Shown here piece by piece: positions 48,515-56,819 of a DNA stretch of 64,000 nucleotides (positions are counted from its first letter, which is position 1; each line of letters starts with the position of its first letter). The stretch is from the NCBI GenBank assembly GCA_043392685.1, contig JBHZGM010000001.1; one strand, 5' to 3'. The notes beneath the pieces are model-generated. The model was not told the DNA's origin. It saw only the letters and a list, made by a program, of their open reading frames with translations, and did not search any database. The position numbers were made by a program, and so were the translations under genes. Source of the DNA: Metapseudomonas sp043392685. Its GTDB lineage: Bacteria; Pseudomonadota; Gammaproteobacteria; Pseudomonadales; Pseudomonadaceae.

Positions 48515-48818
48515 CATTCGAAAAGTAGATATCGCTCGCACCCTTGGGAACTCTCCGTAATGGAGCTTTCTCGATTCCTTGTTATACTTCGCGATGTTCT
48601 CTCGGGGTTTTCAGGGAAATCGACTTCCTATCCCGGAATTTTCGCAGGGACTTTCTGATGTGCGTAGGAAAGTCCCACTTTGTTGCGATTACTGAACTTT
48701 GTCCTACAAGAAGGCCGCAGCGACGGCCTCGACCGGGCGACCGACGCCAAGGGGGCCAAGGCCTCTAGATCGCCCGATCCAGCTGACGACCATTGATCAA
48801 GAAGACGGAATTAAGCAC
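48515..48818 (+). promoter_or_regulatory. long structured leader upstream of a small gene
   Basis: 304 bp without a convincing gene. A -10-like TATACT lies at 48583-48588. About 60 bp on is a perfect 9-bp hairpin GGGACTTTC/GAAAGTCCC (48647-48655 with 48668-48676, 12-base loop). A second GC-rich palindromic stretch follows (GGCCGCAGCGACGGCC, 48713-48728). The reading frame through this region uses codons rare for the genome, so it is more likely an untranslated leader than coding. Confidence 0.45.
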
Positions 48819-49016
48819 GTGACGAAAGACGAACTGCGCGCCGAACTCGAGCGCCAGGCGCAACGTTACAAGGACGTATACGGCGGCGAAATCACTACCT
48901 ATGCCGCGCAAAGGGACCCCGAACGCAAGCCCTGGCGCAAAAAACCCAGCCTGCTCGACAAGAGCTTTGAAAGAGAGCTGGAAAAGATCGAGAAAGAGCT
49001 GCGAGAGGAACCCTGA
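48819..49016 (+). CDS. small charged hypothetical protein, 65 residues
   Basis: Starts with GTG (cacGTGACGAAAGACGAA) and reads TKDELRAELERQAQRYKDVYGGEITTYAAQ, then DPERKPWRKKPSLLDKSFERELEKIEKELREEP. It is strongly helical and charged with a coiled-coil-like C-terminus, cytosolic. I do not know its function. Upstream CGGAA may serve as ribosome site; the frame is open further up to a TTG at 48699, but that extension has poor codon usage. It lies 154 bp before the phosphate transporter gene. Confidence 0.66.
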   Translation: MTKDELRAELERQAQRYKDVYGGEITTYAAQRDPERKPWRKKPSLLDKSFERELEKIEKELREEP

Positions 49017-49170
49017 GAAATCGTCGTCCAGCCCGCGGGGAGATTCTCTCGTAGTGTTCTGCGACAACTTCTGTAGGGAACGTCGGAAACCGCTCGGCGT
49101 CGAGGAGTGAGCGACGACCGGTTTTCTGGCATAATCGCGGCCCCTTCATGACCTCAGTCACAAAACATTC

Positions 49171-50643
49171 ATGTTCGATCTCTTCAGCGGGCTAGATGCC
49201 TGGCTGGTGCTGAGCCTCTGTCTCGCCCTGGCATTCGTCCTGACCTTCGAGTTCATCAACGGCTTCCATGACACCGCCAACGCGGTGGCCACCGTCATCT
49301 ACACCAAGGCCATGTCGCCCTACCGGGCAGTGATCCTCTCGGGGATCTTCAACTTCCTTGGCGTGCTGCTGGGCGGCGTCGGCGTGGCGTACGCCATCGT
49401 CCACCTGTTGCCGGTGGAGCTGCTGATCAATGTCAATACCGGCCATGGCCTGGCCATGGTGTTCAGCCTGCTGACTGCGGCCATCGCCTGGAACCTGGGT
49501 ACCTGGTATTTCGGCATTCCGGCCTCCAGCTCCCACACCCTGATCGGCTCCATCCTCGGCGTCGGCCTGGCCAACGCCCTGATCACCAACGTGCCGCTGG
49601 CCGAAGGTGTGAACTGGGGCAAGGCCATCGACATCGGCCTGTCGCTGATCTTCTCGCCGGCCGCCGGCTTCCTGGTCGCGGCCCTGGTGCTGCTCGGCCT
49701 GAAGTGGATGTATCCGCTGTCGAAGATGCACAAGACCCCGGAAACCCGCAAGGAGCTGGACGAGAAGAAACATCCGCCCTTCTGGAACCGCCTCGTGCTG
49801 GTGCTTTCCGCCATGGCCGTGAGCTTCGTGCACGGCTCCAACGACGGTCAGAAAGGCATCGGCCTGATCATGCTGGTGCTGATCGGTATCGTTCCGGCCA
49901 AGTTCGTACTGGACCTCAACAGCACCACCTACCAGATCGAGCGTACCCGTGATGCCGCGATCCACCTGAGCCAGTTCTACCAGCGCCACACCGACACCCT
50001 TGGCGAGATGCTGGCCCTGGGCAAGAGCAATGGCAGCGACATGCCGGAACTCTATCGCTGCGATCCGAAGCAGACCGAGCCGACCATCGCCGCCCTGCTG
50101 AAGACCCTCGACGGCGTCTCCAACTACAACGACCTGAGCGAAGAGCGCCGCATCGAATCCCGCCGCTACCTGCTCTGCCTGGACGACACCGCGAAGAAGG
50201 TAGGCAAGCTCGCCGGACTGCCGGCCCGCGAGAAGGCCGACCTCGACAAGCTGCGCAAGGACCTGACCGCCACCACCGAATACGCCCCGTTCTGGGTGAT
50301 CCTGGCCGTAGCCCTGGCGCTTGGCATCGGCACCATGGTCGGCTGGAAGCGTGTGGTACGCACCGTCGGCGAGAAAATCGGCAAGCACGGCATGACCTAC
50401 GCACAGGGCATGAGCGCGCAGATCACCGCCGCCTGCGCCATTGGCATGGCCAACATCTACAGCCTGCCGGTGTCCACCACCCACGTACTGTCCTCCGGCG
50501 TCGCCGGCACCATGGTCGCCAACAAGAGCGGCCTGCAGAGCGGTACCGTGCGCAACATCGTGATGGCCTGGGTACTTACCCTGCCCATCACCATCGTGCT
50601 GTCCGCTGCCCTCTTCTGGCTGGCCATCACCGTCATCGTCTGA
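49171..50643 (+). CDS. pit: low-affinity inorganic phosphate transporter, Pit family
   Basis: A 490-residue inner-membrane proton-phosphate (metal-phosphate) symporter. Two PHO4 signature repeats are visible: FEFINGFHDTANAVATVI near residue 26 and FVHGSNDGQKGIGLIM near 218. Helices flank a hydrophilic loop (about 265-375), and the second half has SLPVSTTHVLSSGVAG. Monocistronic, followed by a strong terminator at 50661. Length and the two inverted halves are normal for the family. Confidence 0.92.
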   Translation: MFDLFSGLDAWLVLSLCLALAFVLTFEFINGFHDTANAVATVIYTKAMSPYRAVILSGIFNFLGVLLGGVGVAYAIVHLLPVELLINVNTGHGLAMVFSLLTAAIAWNLGTWYFGIPASSSHTLIGSILGVGLANALITNVPLAEGVNWGKAIDIGLSLIFSPAAGFLVAALVLLGLKWMYPLSKMHKTPETRKELDEKKHPPFWNRLVLVLSAMAVSFVHGSNDGQKGIGLIMLVLIGIVPAKFVLDLNSTTYQIERTRDAAIHLSQFYQRHTDTLGEMLALGKSNGSDMPELYRCDPKQTEPTIAALLKTLDGVSNYNDLSEERRIESRRYLLCLDDTAKKVGKLAGLPAREKADLDKLRKDLTATTEYAPFWVILAVALALGIGTMVGWKRVVRTVGEKIGKHGMTYAQGMSAQITAACAIGMANIYSLPVSTTHVLSSGVAGTMVANKSGLQSGTVRNIVMAWVLTLPITIVLSAALFWLAITVIV

Positions 50644-50660
50644 TTCGGACGAGGAAGAAA

Positions 50661-50690
50661 AAGGGCGCTCTCGGGCGCCCTTTTTCGTTT
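50661..50690 (+). terminator. Rho-independent terminator of pit
   Basis: Eight-bp stem AAGGGCGC/GCGCCCTT (50661-50668 with 50675-50682), 6-base loop, then TTTCGTTT, 17 bases after the stop. Confidence 0.88.
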
Positions 50691-50691
50691 C

Positions 50692-50862
50692 CTGCGGGAG
50701 CGAATTCATTCGCGATTGGAATCGCACAGGCAAATCGTAGCCTGGATGAAATCCGGGAGCGGCGGTGGGACGTTCCCCGGATTTCATCAGGGCTACGGAA
50801 CTGCTTGCGAAACATTGTGCCTGCCCGATTCGCGAGCAGAGTTCGCTCCTGCGCAAGACAGG
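50692..50862. repeat. composite repeat cluster (REP units flanking the GTAGCCTGG palindrome, copy 2)
   Basis: In the 307-bp gap between pit and the HerA-like gene: a GAATTCATTC REP unit (50692-50735), then the 63-bp CGTAGCC..ATCCGGG/CCCCGGATTTCAT..GGCTACGG palindrome (50736-50798), then an inverted GATTCGCGAGCAGAGTTCGCTCC unit (50828-50855). Copy 1 of the same palindrome is at 35558-35629. I see no gene here. Confidence 0.75.
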
Positions 50863-50876
50863 TTCTACCCGCACAG

Positions 50877-50901
50877 TAAAAGGGCGCCCCAAAGCGCCCT
50901 T
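50877..50901 (-). terminator. terminator of the HerA-like gene
   Basis: Seven-bp stem AGGGCGC/GCGCCCT around CCCAAA (50881-50900). On the minus strand it is followed by TTTTACTG, 50 bases past the stop of the ATPase gene. Confidence 0.8.
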
Positions 50902-50950
50902 TCTCGTTGCTGACCTTCGGCCTGCACGTCGATTGAAACGACCTCTCGCC

Positions 50951-52444
50951 TCAACGGCGTTTGCTGCCTCCCAGCAATGATCCCATCAATCCACGCACAA
51001 GTTGCCGGCCAAGCTGGTTGGCGGCCTGGCGTACCGCCGTCTTCACTGCCTGGCTGGCAAAGGTGCCCAGCAGTTCGCCGGCCAGGTCGCCCACACCGGA
51101 CTGATTGGTCTTGACCTTGCCGCCCTTCGGCTCGGGTTCTTCGACCGGTGCCTGGGCCGCTCGGGCCGTGAGCATTTCATAGGCGGATTCACGGTCGATG
51201 GGTTTGTCGTAACGCCCGGCCTGGGGCGAGCTGCGCACCAGCGCGGCGCGTTCGCTGTCGTTCAGCGGGCCGATACGCGATTGCGGCGGAGCGATGGCCA
51301 CGCGCTGGACCATGGCCGGTGTGCCCTTTTCCTCCAGGGTGCCCACCAGGGCTTCGCCAATCCCCAATTCGGTGAGCACGGTGAGGGTGTCGAATGCCGG
51401 ATTGGGACGGAAGCCGTCGGCCACCGCGCGCAGGGCCTTCTGCTCCTTGGCGGTGAACGCGCGCAGGCCGTGCTGGATACGCAAGCCAAGCTGGGCCAGC
51501 ACGTCATCGGGCAGGTCACTGGGAGACTGGGTGACGAAATAGACACCCACCCCTTTGGAGCGGATCAACCGCACCACCTGCTCCAGGCGTTCCTGCAATG
51601 CCTTCGGCGTATCGCTGAAGAGCAGGTGCGCCTCGTCGAAGAACAGTGCCAGCACCGGTTTGTCGGCATCGCCGCGTTCGGGCAGTTGTTCGAAGAGTTC
51701 CGCCAGCAGCCAGAGCAGGAAAGTGGCATAGACCTTGGGCGCTTCATGGACCAGGCGGCTGGCATCCAGCAGGTGGATGCGGCCACGGCCGTCGCGATCG
51801 GGCTGGAGGATGTCCTCCAGTTGCAGGGCCGGCTCACCGAACAGCGACTCGGCCCCCTGCTGCTCCAGGGTGGCCAGGCGCCGCAGCAAGGCCTGCGCGG
51901 AGGCACCGGCGAACAGGGCGCGGTCTTCTCCAAGCAGTTCCGGATGATCCTTGAGGTGGTTGAGCAGCGCCTTGAGGTCCTTCAGGTCAAGCAGCAGCAG
52001 ACCTTCGCGATCGGCCACCTGGAAGGCGGCATAGAGCGCGGCCTGCTGGCTGTCGGTCAGCTCCAGCAGGTTGCCCAGCAGCAGCGGCCCCATTTCACTG
52101 AGGGTGGTGCGCAGCGGATGACCGGTCTGTCCGGCAACATCCCAGAGGGTGACCGGGTAGGCCTGGGGCCGGTGACCCAGCCAGGACATGGAAGCGATGC
52201 GCTCGGCCACCTTGCCCTGGGGATTTCCCGCCGCGCCAAGGCCGCAAAGGTCACCCTTGATGTCCGCCGCGAACACCGCCACGCCGGCATCGCTGAAGAC
52301 TTCCGCCAGGCGCTGCAGGGTCACCGTCTTGCCGGTACCGGTAGCGCCGGCGATCAGGCCGTGGCGGTTGGCCAGTTTCATGGCCTGGGCGACGGGGTTG
52401 CCCTGTGGATCGGCACCAAGCGTCAAGGACCGGGGTTCGGGCAT
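50951..52444 (-). CDS. HerA-like P-loop ATPase (DUF853/YjgR family)
   Basis: A 497-residue cytosolic ATPase of the HerA/FtsK superfamily, DUF853 group. Walker A is GATGTGKT at residues 33-40 and Walker B is LALFFDEAHLLF; an arginine-finger region lies around VRLIRSKGVGVYFVTQSP. The C-terminal tail (about 410-497) is low in homology, with a glycine-rich end (GLMGSLLGGSKRR). Family members are DNA-translocase-like, but the DUF853 group has no firmly known job. Start ATG at 52444. Monocistronic with its own terminator. Confidence 0.86.
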   Translation of the reverse strand: MPEPRSLTLGADPQGNPVAQAMKLANRHGLIAGATGTGKTVTLQRLAEVFSDAGVAVFAADIKGDLCGLGAAGNPQGKVAERIASMSWLGHRPQAYPVTLWDVAGQTGHPLRTTLSEMGPLLLGNLLELTDSQQAALYAAFQVADREGLLLLDLKDLKALLNHLKDHPELLGEDRALFAGASAQALLRRLATLEQQGAESLFGEPALQLEDILQPDRDGRGRIHLLDASRLVHEAPKVYATFLLWLLAELFEQLPERGDADKPVLALFFDEAHLLFSDTPKALQERLEQVVRLIRSKGVGVYFVTQSPSDLPDDVLAQLGLRIQHGLRAFTAKEQKALRAVADGFRPNPAFDTLTVLTELGIGEALVGTLEEKGTPAMVQRVAIAPPQSRIGPLNDSERAALVRSSPQAGRYDKPIDRESAYEMLTARAAQAPVEEPEPKGGKVKTNQSGVGDLAGELLGTFASQAVKTAVRQAANQLGRQLVRGLMGSLLGGSKRR

Positions 52445-52570
52445 TTTGTACTCCTCGAATTAAAGCTTTCATCAAATCCCGCCGATATATAAACCGACGT
52501 TTCTAATCAGTTTTTCCAGCACTCACGTGCGGTAAAGACTGGTGCCTGACCCAATCGGACGCAAGCAGAC

Positions 52571-54448
52571 ATGATTAAAAACCTGCGGTTCAGCCACAAG
52601 ATTCTGCTCGCCGCCTCCCTGGTGGTAATTGCAGCCTTCTCGCTGTTCACTCTGTACAACGATTACTTGCAAAGGAATGCGCTCCGTGACGACCTGGAAA
52701 ACTATCTGCAGGAGATGGGCGATGTAACCGCCAGCAATATCCAGAACTGGCTTTCGGGCCGGATTCTGCTGGTGGAAAGCGTCGCCGAATCCCTTGCGGC
52801 CAATCCAGCCGCCGATGCCGTACCCACCCTGCTGCAACAGCGGGCCCTGAGCTCCACCTTCGCCTTCACCTACTTCGGCACCCAGGACGGGCAGTTCACC
52901 ATGCGCCCGGACAGCGCCATGCCCGAGGGCTACGACCCGCGTACCCGCCCCTGGTACCAGGGCGCCAAGAGCGCCGGCGGCACCATCCTCACCGAGCCTT
53001 ATGTGGACGCTGCGACAGGCCAGCTGACCATGACCATCGCCACGCCGGTGCAGTCCCTCGGCGTCGCCGGCGGTGACCTGAGCCTGCAGACCCTGGCACA
53101 GATCATCAACGCCCTGGACTTCGACGGCATGGGCTATGCCTTCCTGGTCAGCGCCGACGGCAAGGTCCTGGTGCACCCGAACAAGGACATGGTGATGAAG
53201 AGCCTGCGGGACATCTACCCGCAGAACACCCCGGCCATCAGCACCGGCTTCAGTGAAGTCGAGCTGAACGGCACCCCCCGCATCCTCACCTTCTCCCCGG
53301 TGAAGGGCCTGCCGTCTGTGAACTGGTACATCGGCGTATCGGTGGACAAGGGCAAGGCCTACAGCATGCTCAACGAGTTCCGCGCCTCGGCTATCGTCGC
53401 CACCGTGATCGCCGTGGTGATCATCATGATCCTGCTGGGCATGCTGATCCGCGTGCTGATGCAGCCGCTGCACACCATGGGCCGCGCCATGCAGGACATC
53501 GCCCAGGGCGAAGGCGACCTGACCCGCCGCCTGGCGATCCATACCCAGGATGAATTCGGCGAGCTGGCCAGCGCCTTCAACCGTTTCGTCGAGCGTATCC
53601 ACGGCTCCATCCGCGAAGTGTCCTCGGCCACCCATCAGGTGAACCAGGTGGCCAGGCTGGTGCTGAACGCCTCCAACTCGTCCATGAGCAACTCCGACGA
53701 GCAGGCCAACCGCACCAACAGCGTCGCCGCCGCGATCAACGAACTGGGCGCTGCCGCCCAGGAAATCGCCCGCAACGCCGCCGACGCCTCGCAGCAGGCC
53801 TCCTCCGCGCGCACCCTGGCCGAAGACGGTCGCCAGGTGGTGGAACGCACCATCGCCGCGATGAACGAACTGTCCGGAAAGATCCGCGCCTCCTGCGGCA
53901 ACATCGAGACACTGAACAGCAAGACGGTGAACATCGGGCAGATCCTCGAAGTCATCAAAGGCATCTCCGAACAGACCAACCTGCTGGCGCTCAACGCCGC
54001 CATCGAGGCCGCCCGCGCCGGGGAAGCCGGCCGTGGCTTCGCCGTGGTGGCCGACGAGGTGCGCAACCTGGCTCACCGTACCCAGGAATCGGCGCAGGAA
54101 ATCCAGCAGATGATCGAGGAACTGCAGGTCGGCGCCCGCGAAGCGGTCACCACCATGACCGAGAGCCAGCGCTACAGCGAGCAGAGCGTGGAAATCGCCA
54201 ACCAGGCCGGCCAACGCCTGGGCAGCGTGACCCAGCGCATCGGCGAGATCGACGGCATGAACCAGTCGGTGGCCACCGCCACCGAGGAACAGACCGCCGT
54301 GGTCGACTCGCTGAACATGGACATCACCGAGATCAACACCCTCAACCAGGAAGGCGTGGAAAACCTCCAGGCCACCCTGCGCGCCTGCGCCGACCTGGAC
54401 CAGCAGGCCGCACGGCTGCAGCAACTGGTGGGTAGTTTCCGCATCTGA
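52571..54448 (+). CDS. methyl-accepting chemotaxis protein, dCACHE amino-acid sensor (PctA/B-like)
   Basis: A 625-residue chemoreceptor. TM1 lies at about 10-30, a periplasmic double-CACHE domain at about 33-275, TM2 at about 277-300, HAMP at about 300-353, then the signalling helix with the tip EQTNLLALNAAIEAARAGEAGRGFAVVADEVR. The ligand pocket shows Y121, R126, W128 and Y129 (YDPRTRPWY) and an aspartate at 169 (GGDLS), fitting the dCACHE amino-acid consensus that holds the carboxylate and amino group. It therefore probably senses L-amino acids. The C-terminus lacks the CheR-binding pentapeptide. A shared terminator lies 67 bp on. Confidence 0.92.
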   Translation: MIKNLRFSHKILLAASLVVIAAFSLFTLYNDYLQRNALRDDLENYLQEMGDVTASNIQNWLSGRILLVESVAESLAANPAADAVPTLLQQRALSSTFAFTYFGTQDGQFTMRPDSAMPEGYDPRTRPWYQGAKSAGGTILTEPYVDAATGQLTMTIATPVQSLGVAGGDLSLQTLAQIINALDFDGMGYAFLVSADGKVLVHPNKDMVMKSLRDIYPQNTPAISTGFSEVELNGTPRILTFSPVKGLPSVNWYIGVSVDKGKAYSMLNEFRASAIVATVIAVVIIMILLGMLIRVLMQPLHTMGRAMQDIAQGEGDLTRRLAIHTQDEFGELASAFNRFVERIHGSIREVSSATHQVNQVARLVLNASNSSMSNSDEQANRTNSVAAAINELGAAAQEIARNAADASQQASSARTLAEDGRQVVERTIAAMNELSGKIRASCGNIETLNSKTVNIGQILEVIKGISEQTNLLALNAAIEAARAGEAGRGFAVVADEVRNLAHRTQESAQEIQQMIEELQVGAREAVTTMTESQRYSEQSVEIANQAGQRLGSVTQRIGEIDGMNQSVATATEEQTAVVDSLNMDITEINTLNQEGVENLQATLRACADLDQQAARLQQLVGSFRI

Positions 54449-54514
54449 CGCCGGCCCCACTCCCCCTCCCTTCAGGGAGGGGGAAACCAAGCAGCACTAG
54501 AACCAAAAACAAGA

Positions 54515-54534
54515 AAGGCGCCCTAGGGCGCCTT
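54515..54534. terminator. bidirectional terminator overlapping a stop codon
   Basis: Perfect palindrome AAGGCGCCCTAGGGCGCCTT. On plus it is followed by CTTCTTTTCC (ends the receptor gene). On minus it is followed by CTTGTTTTTGG and contains, in its centre, the TAG stop of the small gene 54523-54696. Confidence 0.8.
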
Positions 54535-54696
54535 CTTCTTTTCCTCCTCTTCCTGCACCTTGCGCCACAGCTCGGCGGCCCCGGGAAACTCGGTGCCGTT
54601 CTCCTCGCTCAGCTCCTCCGGGTCATAGCGCCGGACACAGCCTTCGCCAAGGGTGGGCGGCGGGGTGGAGGTGGCGCGGTCACACGGGTCGGCCAT
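54523..54696 (-). CDS. small acidic hypothetical protein, 57 residues
   Basis: MADPCDRATSTPPPTLGEGCVRRYDPEELSEENGT..., ending in AELWRKVQEEEEKKKAP. It is a charged, probably partly disordered cytosolic protein with a helical C-terminus and two cysteines; function unknown. TGAGGA lies about 6 bases before the ATG at 54696. It starts 10 bp after the CBS gene and is probably co-transcribed with it. The TAG stop sits in the middle of the terminator hairpin. Confidence 0.7.
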   Translation of the reverse strand: MADPCDRATSTPPPTLGEGCVRRYDPEELSEENGTEFPGAAELWRKVQEEEEKKKAP

Positions 54697-54706
54697 GGCA
54701 GAGTCC

Positions 54707-55132
54707 TCAGACTTCCGGAGGTTGTTCGCGGTCATGCTGAGCAAAAGCCTTCACTGCACGCAAGACATCGCGGCGGCTGATCTGGCCGACCAGCACCCCC
54801 TCCTCCACCACCGGGAAACGCCGGCGATTGTCGCGCAGGAAGCGCTGACAGACTTCGATGATGTCGGTTTCGGGGGAGACACTCTCGACCCCGGTGGACA
54901 TGTAGCTGCTGACGCTACCGCCGACGGCATCGAAATACGCGCCGGAGAGAATGCCACGCAGGCAGTCGCTGTCGGAGATCATGCCGATCAGGTGGCCTTG
55001 GGAATCCACCACCGGAGCACCGGATATGCGGTGCTCCAGCAGGCGGTCGATGGCGAGGAAAAGGTCGGTGTCGGACCTGAAGGTCACCAGGTGGTGCGTC
55101 ATGTAGTCACGCACCTTGACGGACTTGAGCAT
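54707..55132 (-). CDS. CBS-domain pair protein
   Basis: A 141-residue protein made of two CBS motifs: residues about 5-60 (VRDYMTHHLVTFRSDTDLFLAIDRLLEHRISGAPVVDSQGHLIGMISDSD) and about 78-135 (MSTGVESVSPETDIIEVCQRFLRDNRRRFPVVEEGVLVGQISRRDVLRAV). CBS pairs bind adenine nucleotides such as AMP, ATP or SAM and regulate partners. It sits between purU (49 bp upstream) and a small gene on the same strand, an arrangement also found in P. aeruginosa. The partner is unknown. Confidence 0.87.
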   Translation of the reverse strand: MLKSVKVRDYMTHHLVTFRSDTDLFLAIDRLLEHRISGAPVVDSQGHLIGMISDSDCLRGILSGAYFDAVGGSVSSYMSTGVESVSPETDIIEVCQRFLRDNRRRFPVVEEGVLVGQISRRDVLRAVKAFAQHDREQPPEV

Positions 55133-55181
55133 GGGGCGGACTCCTCTGTCGGTGGACCGACGCGGGCGCCCGCCTGAGGCA

Positions 55182-56033
55182 TCAGTCGAACACGACGGTC
55201 TTGTTGTCGTGTACCAGCACCCGGTCTTCCAGGTGATAGCGTAGTCCACGGGACAGAACCATCTTTTCCACGTCCTTGCCGAGTCGAACCATGTCCTCGA
55301 CGCTGTCGCGGTGAGTCACGCGCACCACGTCCTGCTCGATGATCGGACCGGCATCCAGCTCCTCGGTGACGTAGTGGCAGGTAGCGCCGATCAGCTTCAC
55401 GCCACGTAGCGAGGCCTGATGGTACGGCTTGGCACCGACGAAGGACGGCAGAAAGCTGTGGTGGATGTTGATCACCTGGTGGGCGTAACGCTGGCACAGC
55501 GCAGGCGGGAGGATCTGCATGTAGCGGGCGAGCACCACGGTATCGGCGTTGTGCTCTTCCACCAGGCGCGAAACCTCGTCGAAGGCCGGCTGCTTGTTCT
55601 TCGGGTCCACCGGCACATGGAAGTACGAAATACCGTGCCACTCCACCATGCTGCGCAGGTCGTCGTGGTTGGCGATCACGCAGGGAATCTCGCAATCCAG
55701 CTCGCCGCTGTGCCAGCGGTGCAGCAGGTCGGCCAGGCAGTGGGACTCGCGGCTGGCCATCAGCACCACGCGCTTCTTCACCGCGGAGTCGGTGATGCGC
55801 CATTCCATCGAGAACTCGCGGGCGATAGGCGCAAAGGCCTGGCGGAAACCGTCCAGATCGAAGGGCAGGGAGTCGGCACGGATTTCATGGCGCATGAAGA
55901 ACCAGCCGCTCTGATTATCCGAATGATGGCTGGCTTCGGTAATCCAGCCGTTGTAGGTAGCCAGGAAGTTACTGACCTTGGCTACGATGCCGACGCCGTC
56001 CGGACAGGCAATCACCAGACGAAATGTGCGCAT
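55182..56033 (-). CDS. purU: formyltetrahydrofolate deformylase
   Basis: Hydrolyses 10-formyl-THF to THF and formate, balancing one-carbon pools and feeding formate to purine synthesis. It is a 283-residue protein with an N-terminal ACT domain (about 5-85; RLVIACPDGVGIVAKVSNFLATYNGWITEASHHSD) and a C-terminal formyltransferase-fold domain. Catalytic-site landmarks are NIHHSFLPSFVGAKPYHQA and IGATCHYVTEELDAGPIIEQD. The ATG at 56033 gives the family's MRTFRLVIACPD start. Neighbour order purU-mvaT-sbcB is as in P. aeruginosa. Confidence 0.94.
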   Translation of the reverse strand: MRTFRLVIACPDGVGIVAKVSNFLATYNGWITEASHHSDNQSGWFFMRHEIRADSLPFDLDGFRQAFAPIAREFSMEWRITDSAVKKRVVLMASRESHCLADLLHRWHSGELDCEIPCVIANHDDLRSMVEWHGISYFHVPVDPKNKQPAFDEVSRLVEEHNADTVVLARYMQILPPALCQRYAHQVINIHHSFLPSFVGAKPYHQASLRGVKLIGATCHYVTEELDAGPIIEQDVVRVTHRDSVEDMVRLGKDVEKMVLSRGLRYHLEDRVLVHDNKTVVFD

Positions 56034-56201
56034 TGGGGAACACTCCAGAGACTTCGCAAAGGCGGCCATTCTAGCCAGTATGCGCAAAAACTTCAGTAAC
56101 CTCGTGGCCTCCAGGGGATTGCCGCTGATCGCGGAACAACACCAGACAGGCAAACTAAGGGCCGAAAGCGAAGGCTGATATAGCGAGTATCCCGCGCGCA
56201 A

Positions 56202-56360
56202 TTACGCATTAGACGGCCCGTGGGACTAGTATGAAAGAAGAAGTCGCCAACAATGCGTACAAAACTTTTCCTGCTTATTTACTTGCAGATAATCGCTGTC
56301 TATTATTGCTGACACTTCGCAATCGCAAGTCAACGCAAGATTCCAACAAGGGACGCCGAC
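56202..56360 (+). promoter_or_regulatory. AT-rich mvaT promoter region
   Basis: The stretch 56225-56345 is clearly richer in A and T than the rest of the window (for example TTATTTACTTGCAGATAATC and CTATTATTGC). This is the composition that MvaT-type proteins prefer, so autorepression is likely (family knowledge plus inference). AAGGGA precedes the mvaT ATG. Confidence 0.55.
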
Positions 56361-56741
56361 ATGTCGCTGATCAACGAATACCGGGCTACGGAAGAAGCCA
56401 TCAAGGAGCTCCAAGAGCGCCTGAAGAACCTGTCCCAGGACGACAAACTGAAGAAAGAACTGGAGTTTGAGGGCAAACTGCGCACTCTGATGGGTGAATA
56501 TCAGAAGTCCCTGCGCGACATCATTGCCCTGCTCGATCCGGAAGCCCGCTCCGTCAAGGCTCCGCGCGCCGCCAAGGCCGCTGCCGCCGGCAGCAAGCGC
56601 GCTCGCAAGGTCAAGCAGTACAAGAACCCGGAGACGGGTGAAGTCATCGAAACCAAGGGCGGCAACCACAAGACTCTGAAAGAGTGGAAAGCCAAGTGGG
56701 GCGCCGAGGTCGTTGAAGGCTGGGCCACCATCCTGGGCTAA
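56361..56741 (+). CDS. mvaT: H-NS-family nucleoid protein MvaT
   Basis: A 126-residue xenogeneic silencer that binds AT-rich DNA and represses horizontally acquired and virulence genes in pseudomonads. The N-terminal coiled coil for oligomerisation spans about 1-60 (MSLINEYRATEEAIKELQERLKNLSQDD). An alanine/lysine-rich linker covers about 65-83, and the DNA-binding domain lies at about 84-124 with the AT-pincer-like loop TKGGNHKTLKEWKAKWG. Length is typical of MvaT/MvaU (about 120). Its presence confirms the genus. A terminator follows at 56758. Confidence 0.96.
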   Translation: MSLINEYRATEEAIKELQERLKNLSQDDKLKKELEFEGKLRTLMGEYQKSLRDIIALLDPEARSVKAPRAAKAAAAGSKRARKVKQYKNPETGEVIETKGGNHKTLKEWKAKWGAEVVEGWATILG

Positions 56742-56757
56742 GCCTTCGGCAATAAAG

Positions 56758-56785
56758 AACGCCAGCATCTGCTGGCGTTTTTTAT
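56758..56785 (+). terminator. Rho-independent terminator of mvaT
   Basis: Nine-bp stem AACGCCAGC/GCTGGCGTT with ATCT loop, followed by TTTTATT. It lies between convergent mvaT and sbcB and may serve both. Confidence 0.9.
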
Positions 56786-56819
56786 TGCCGGGGGAAAAAC
56801 CGCAAAGTTTCCGGTGTCT

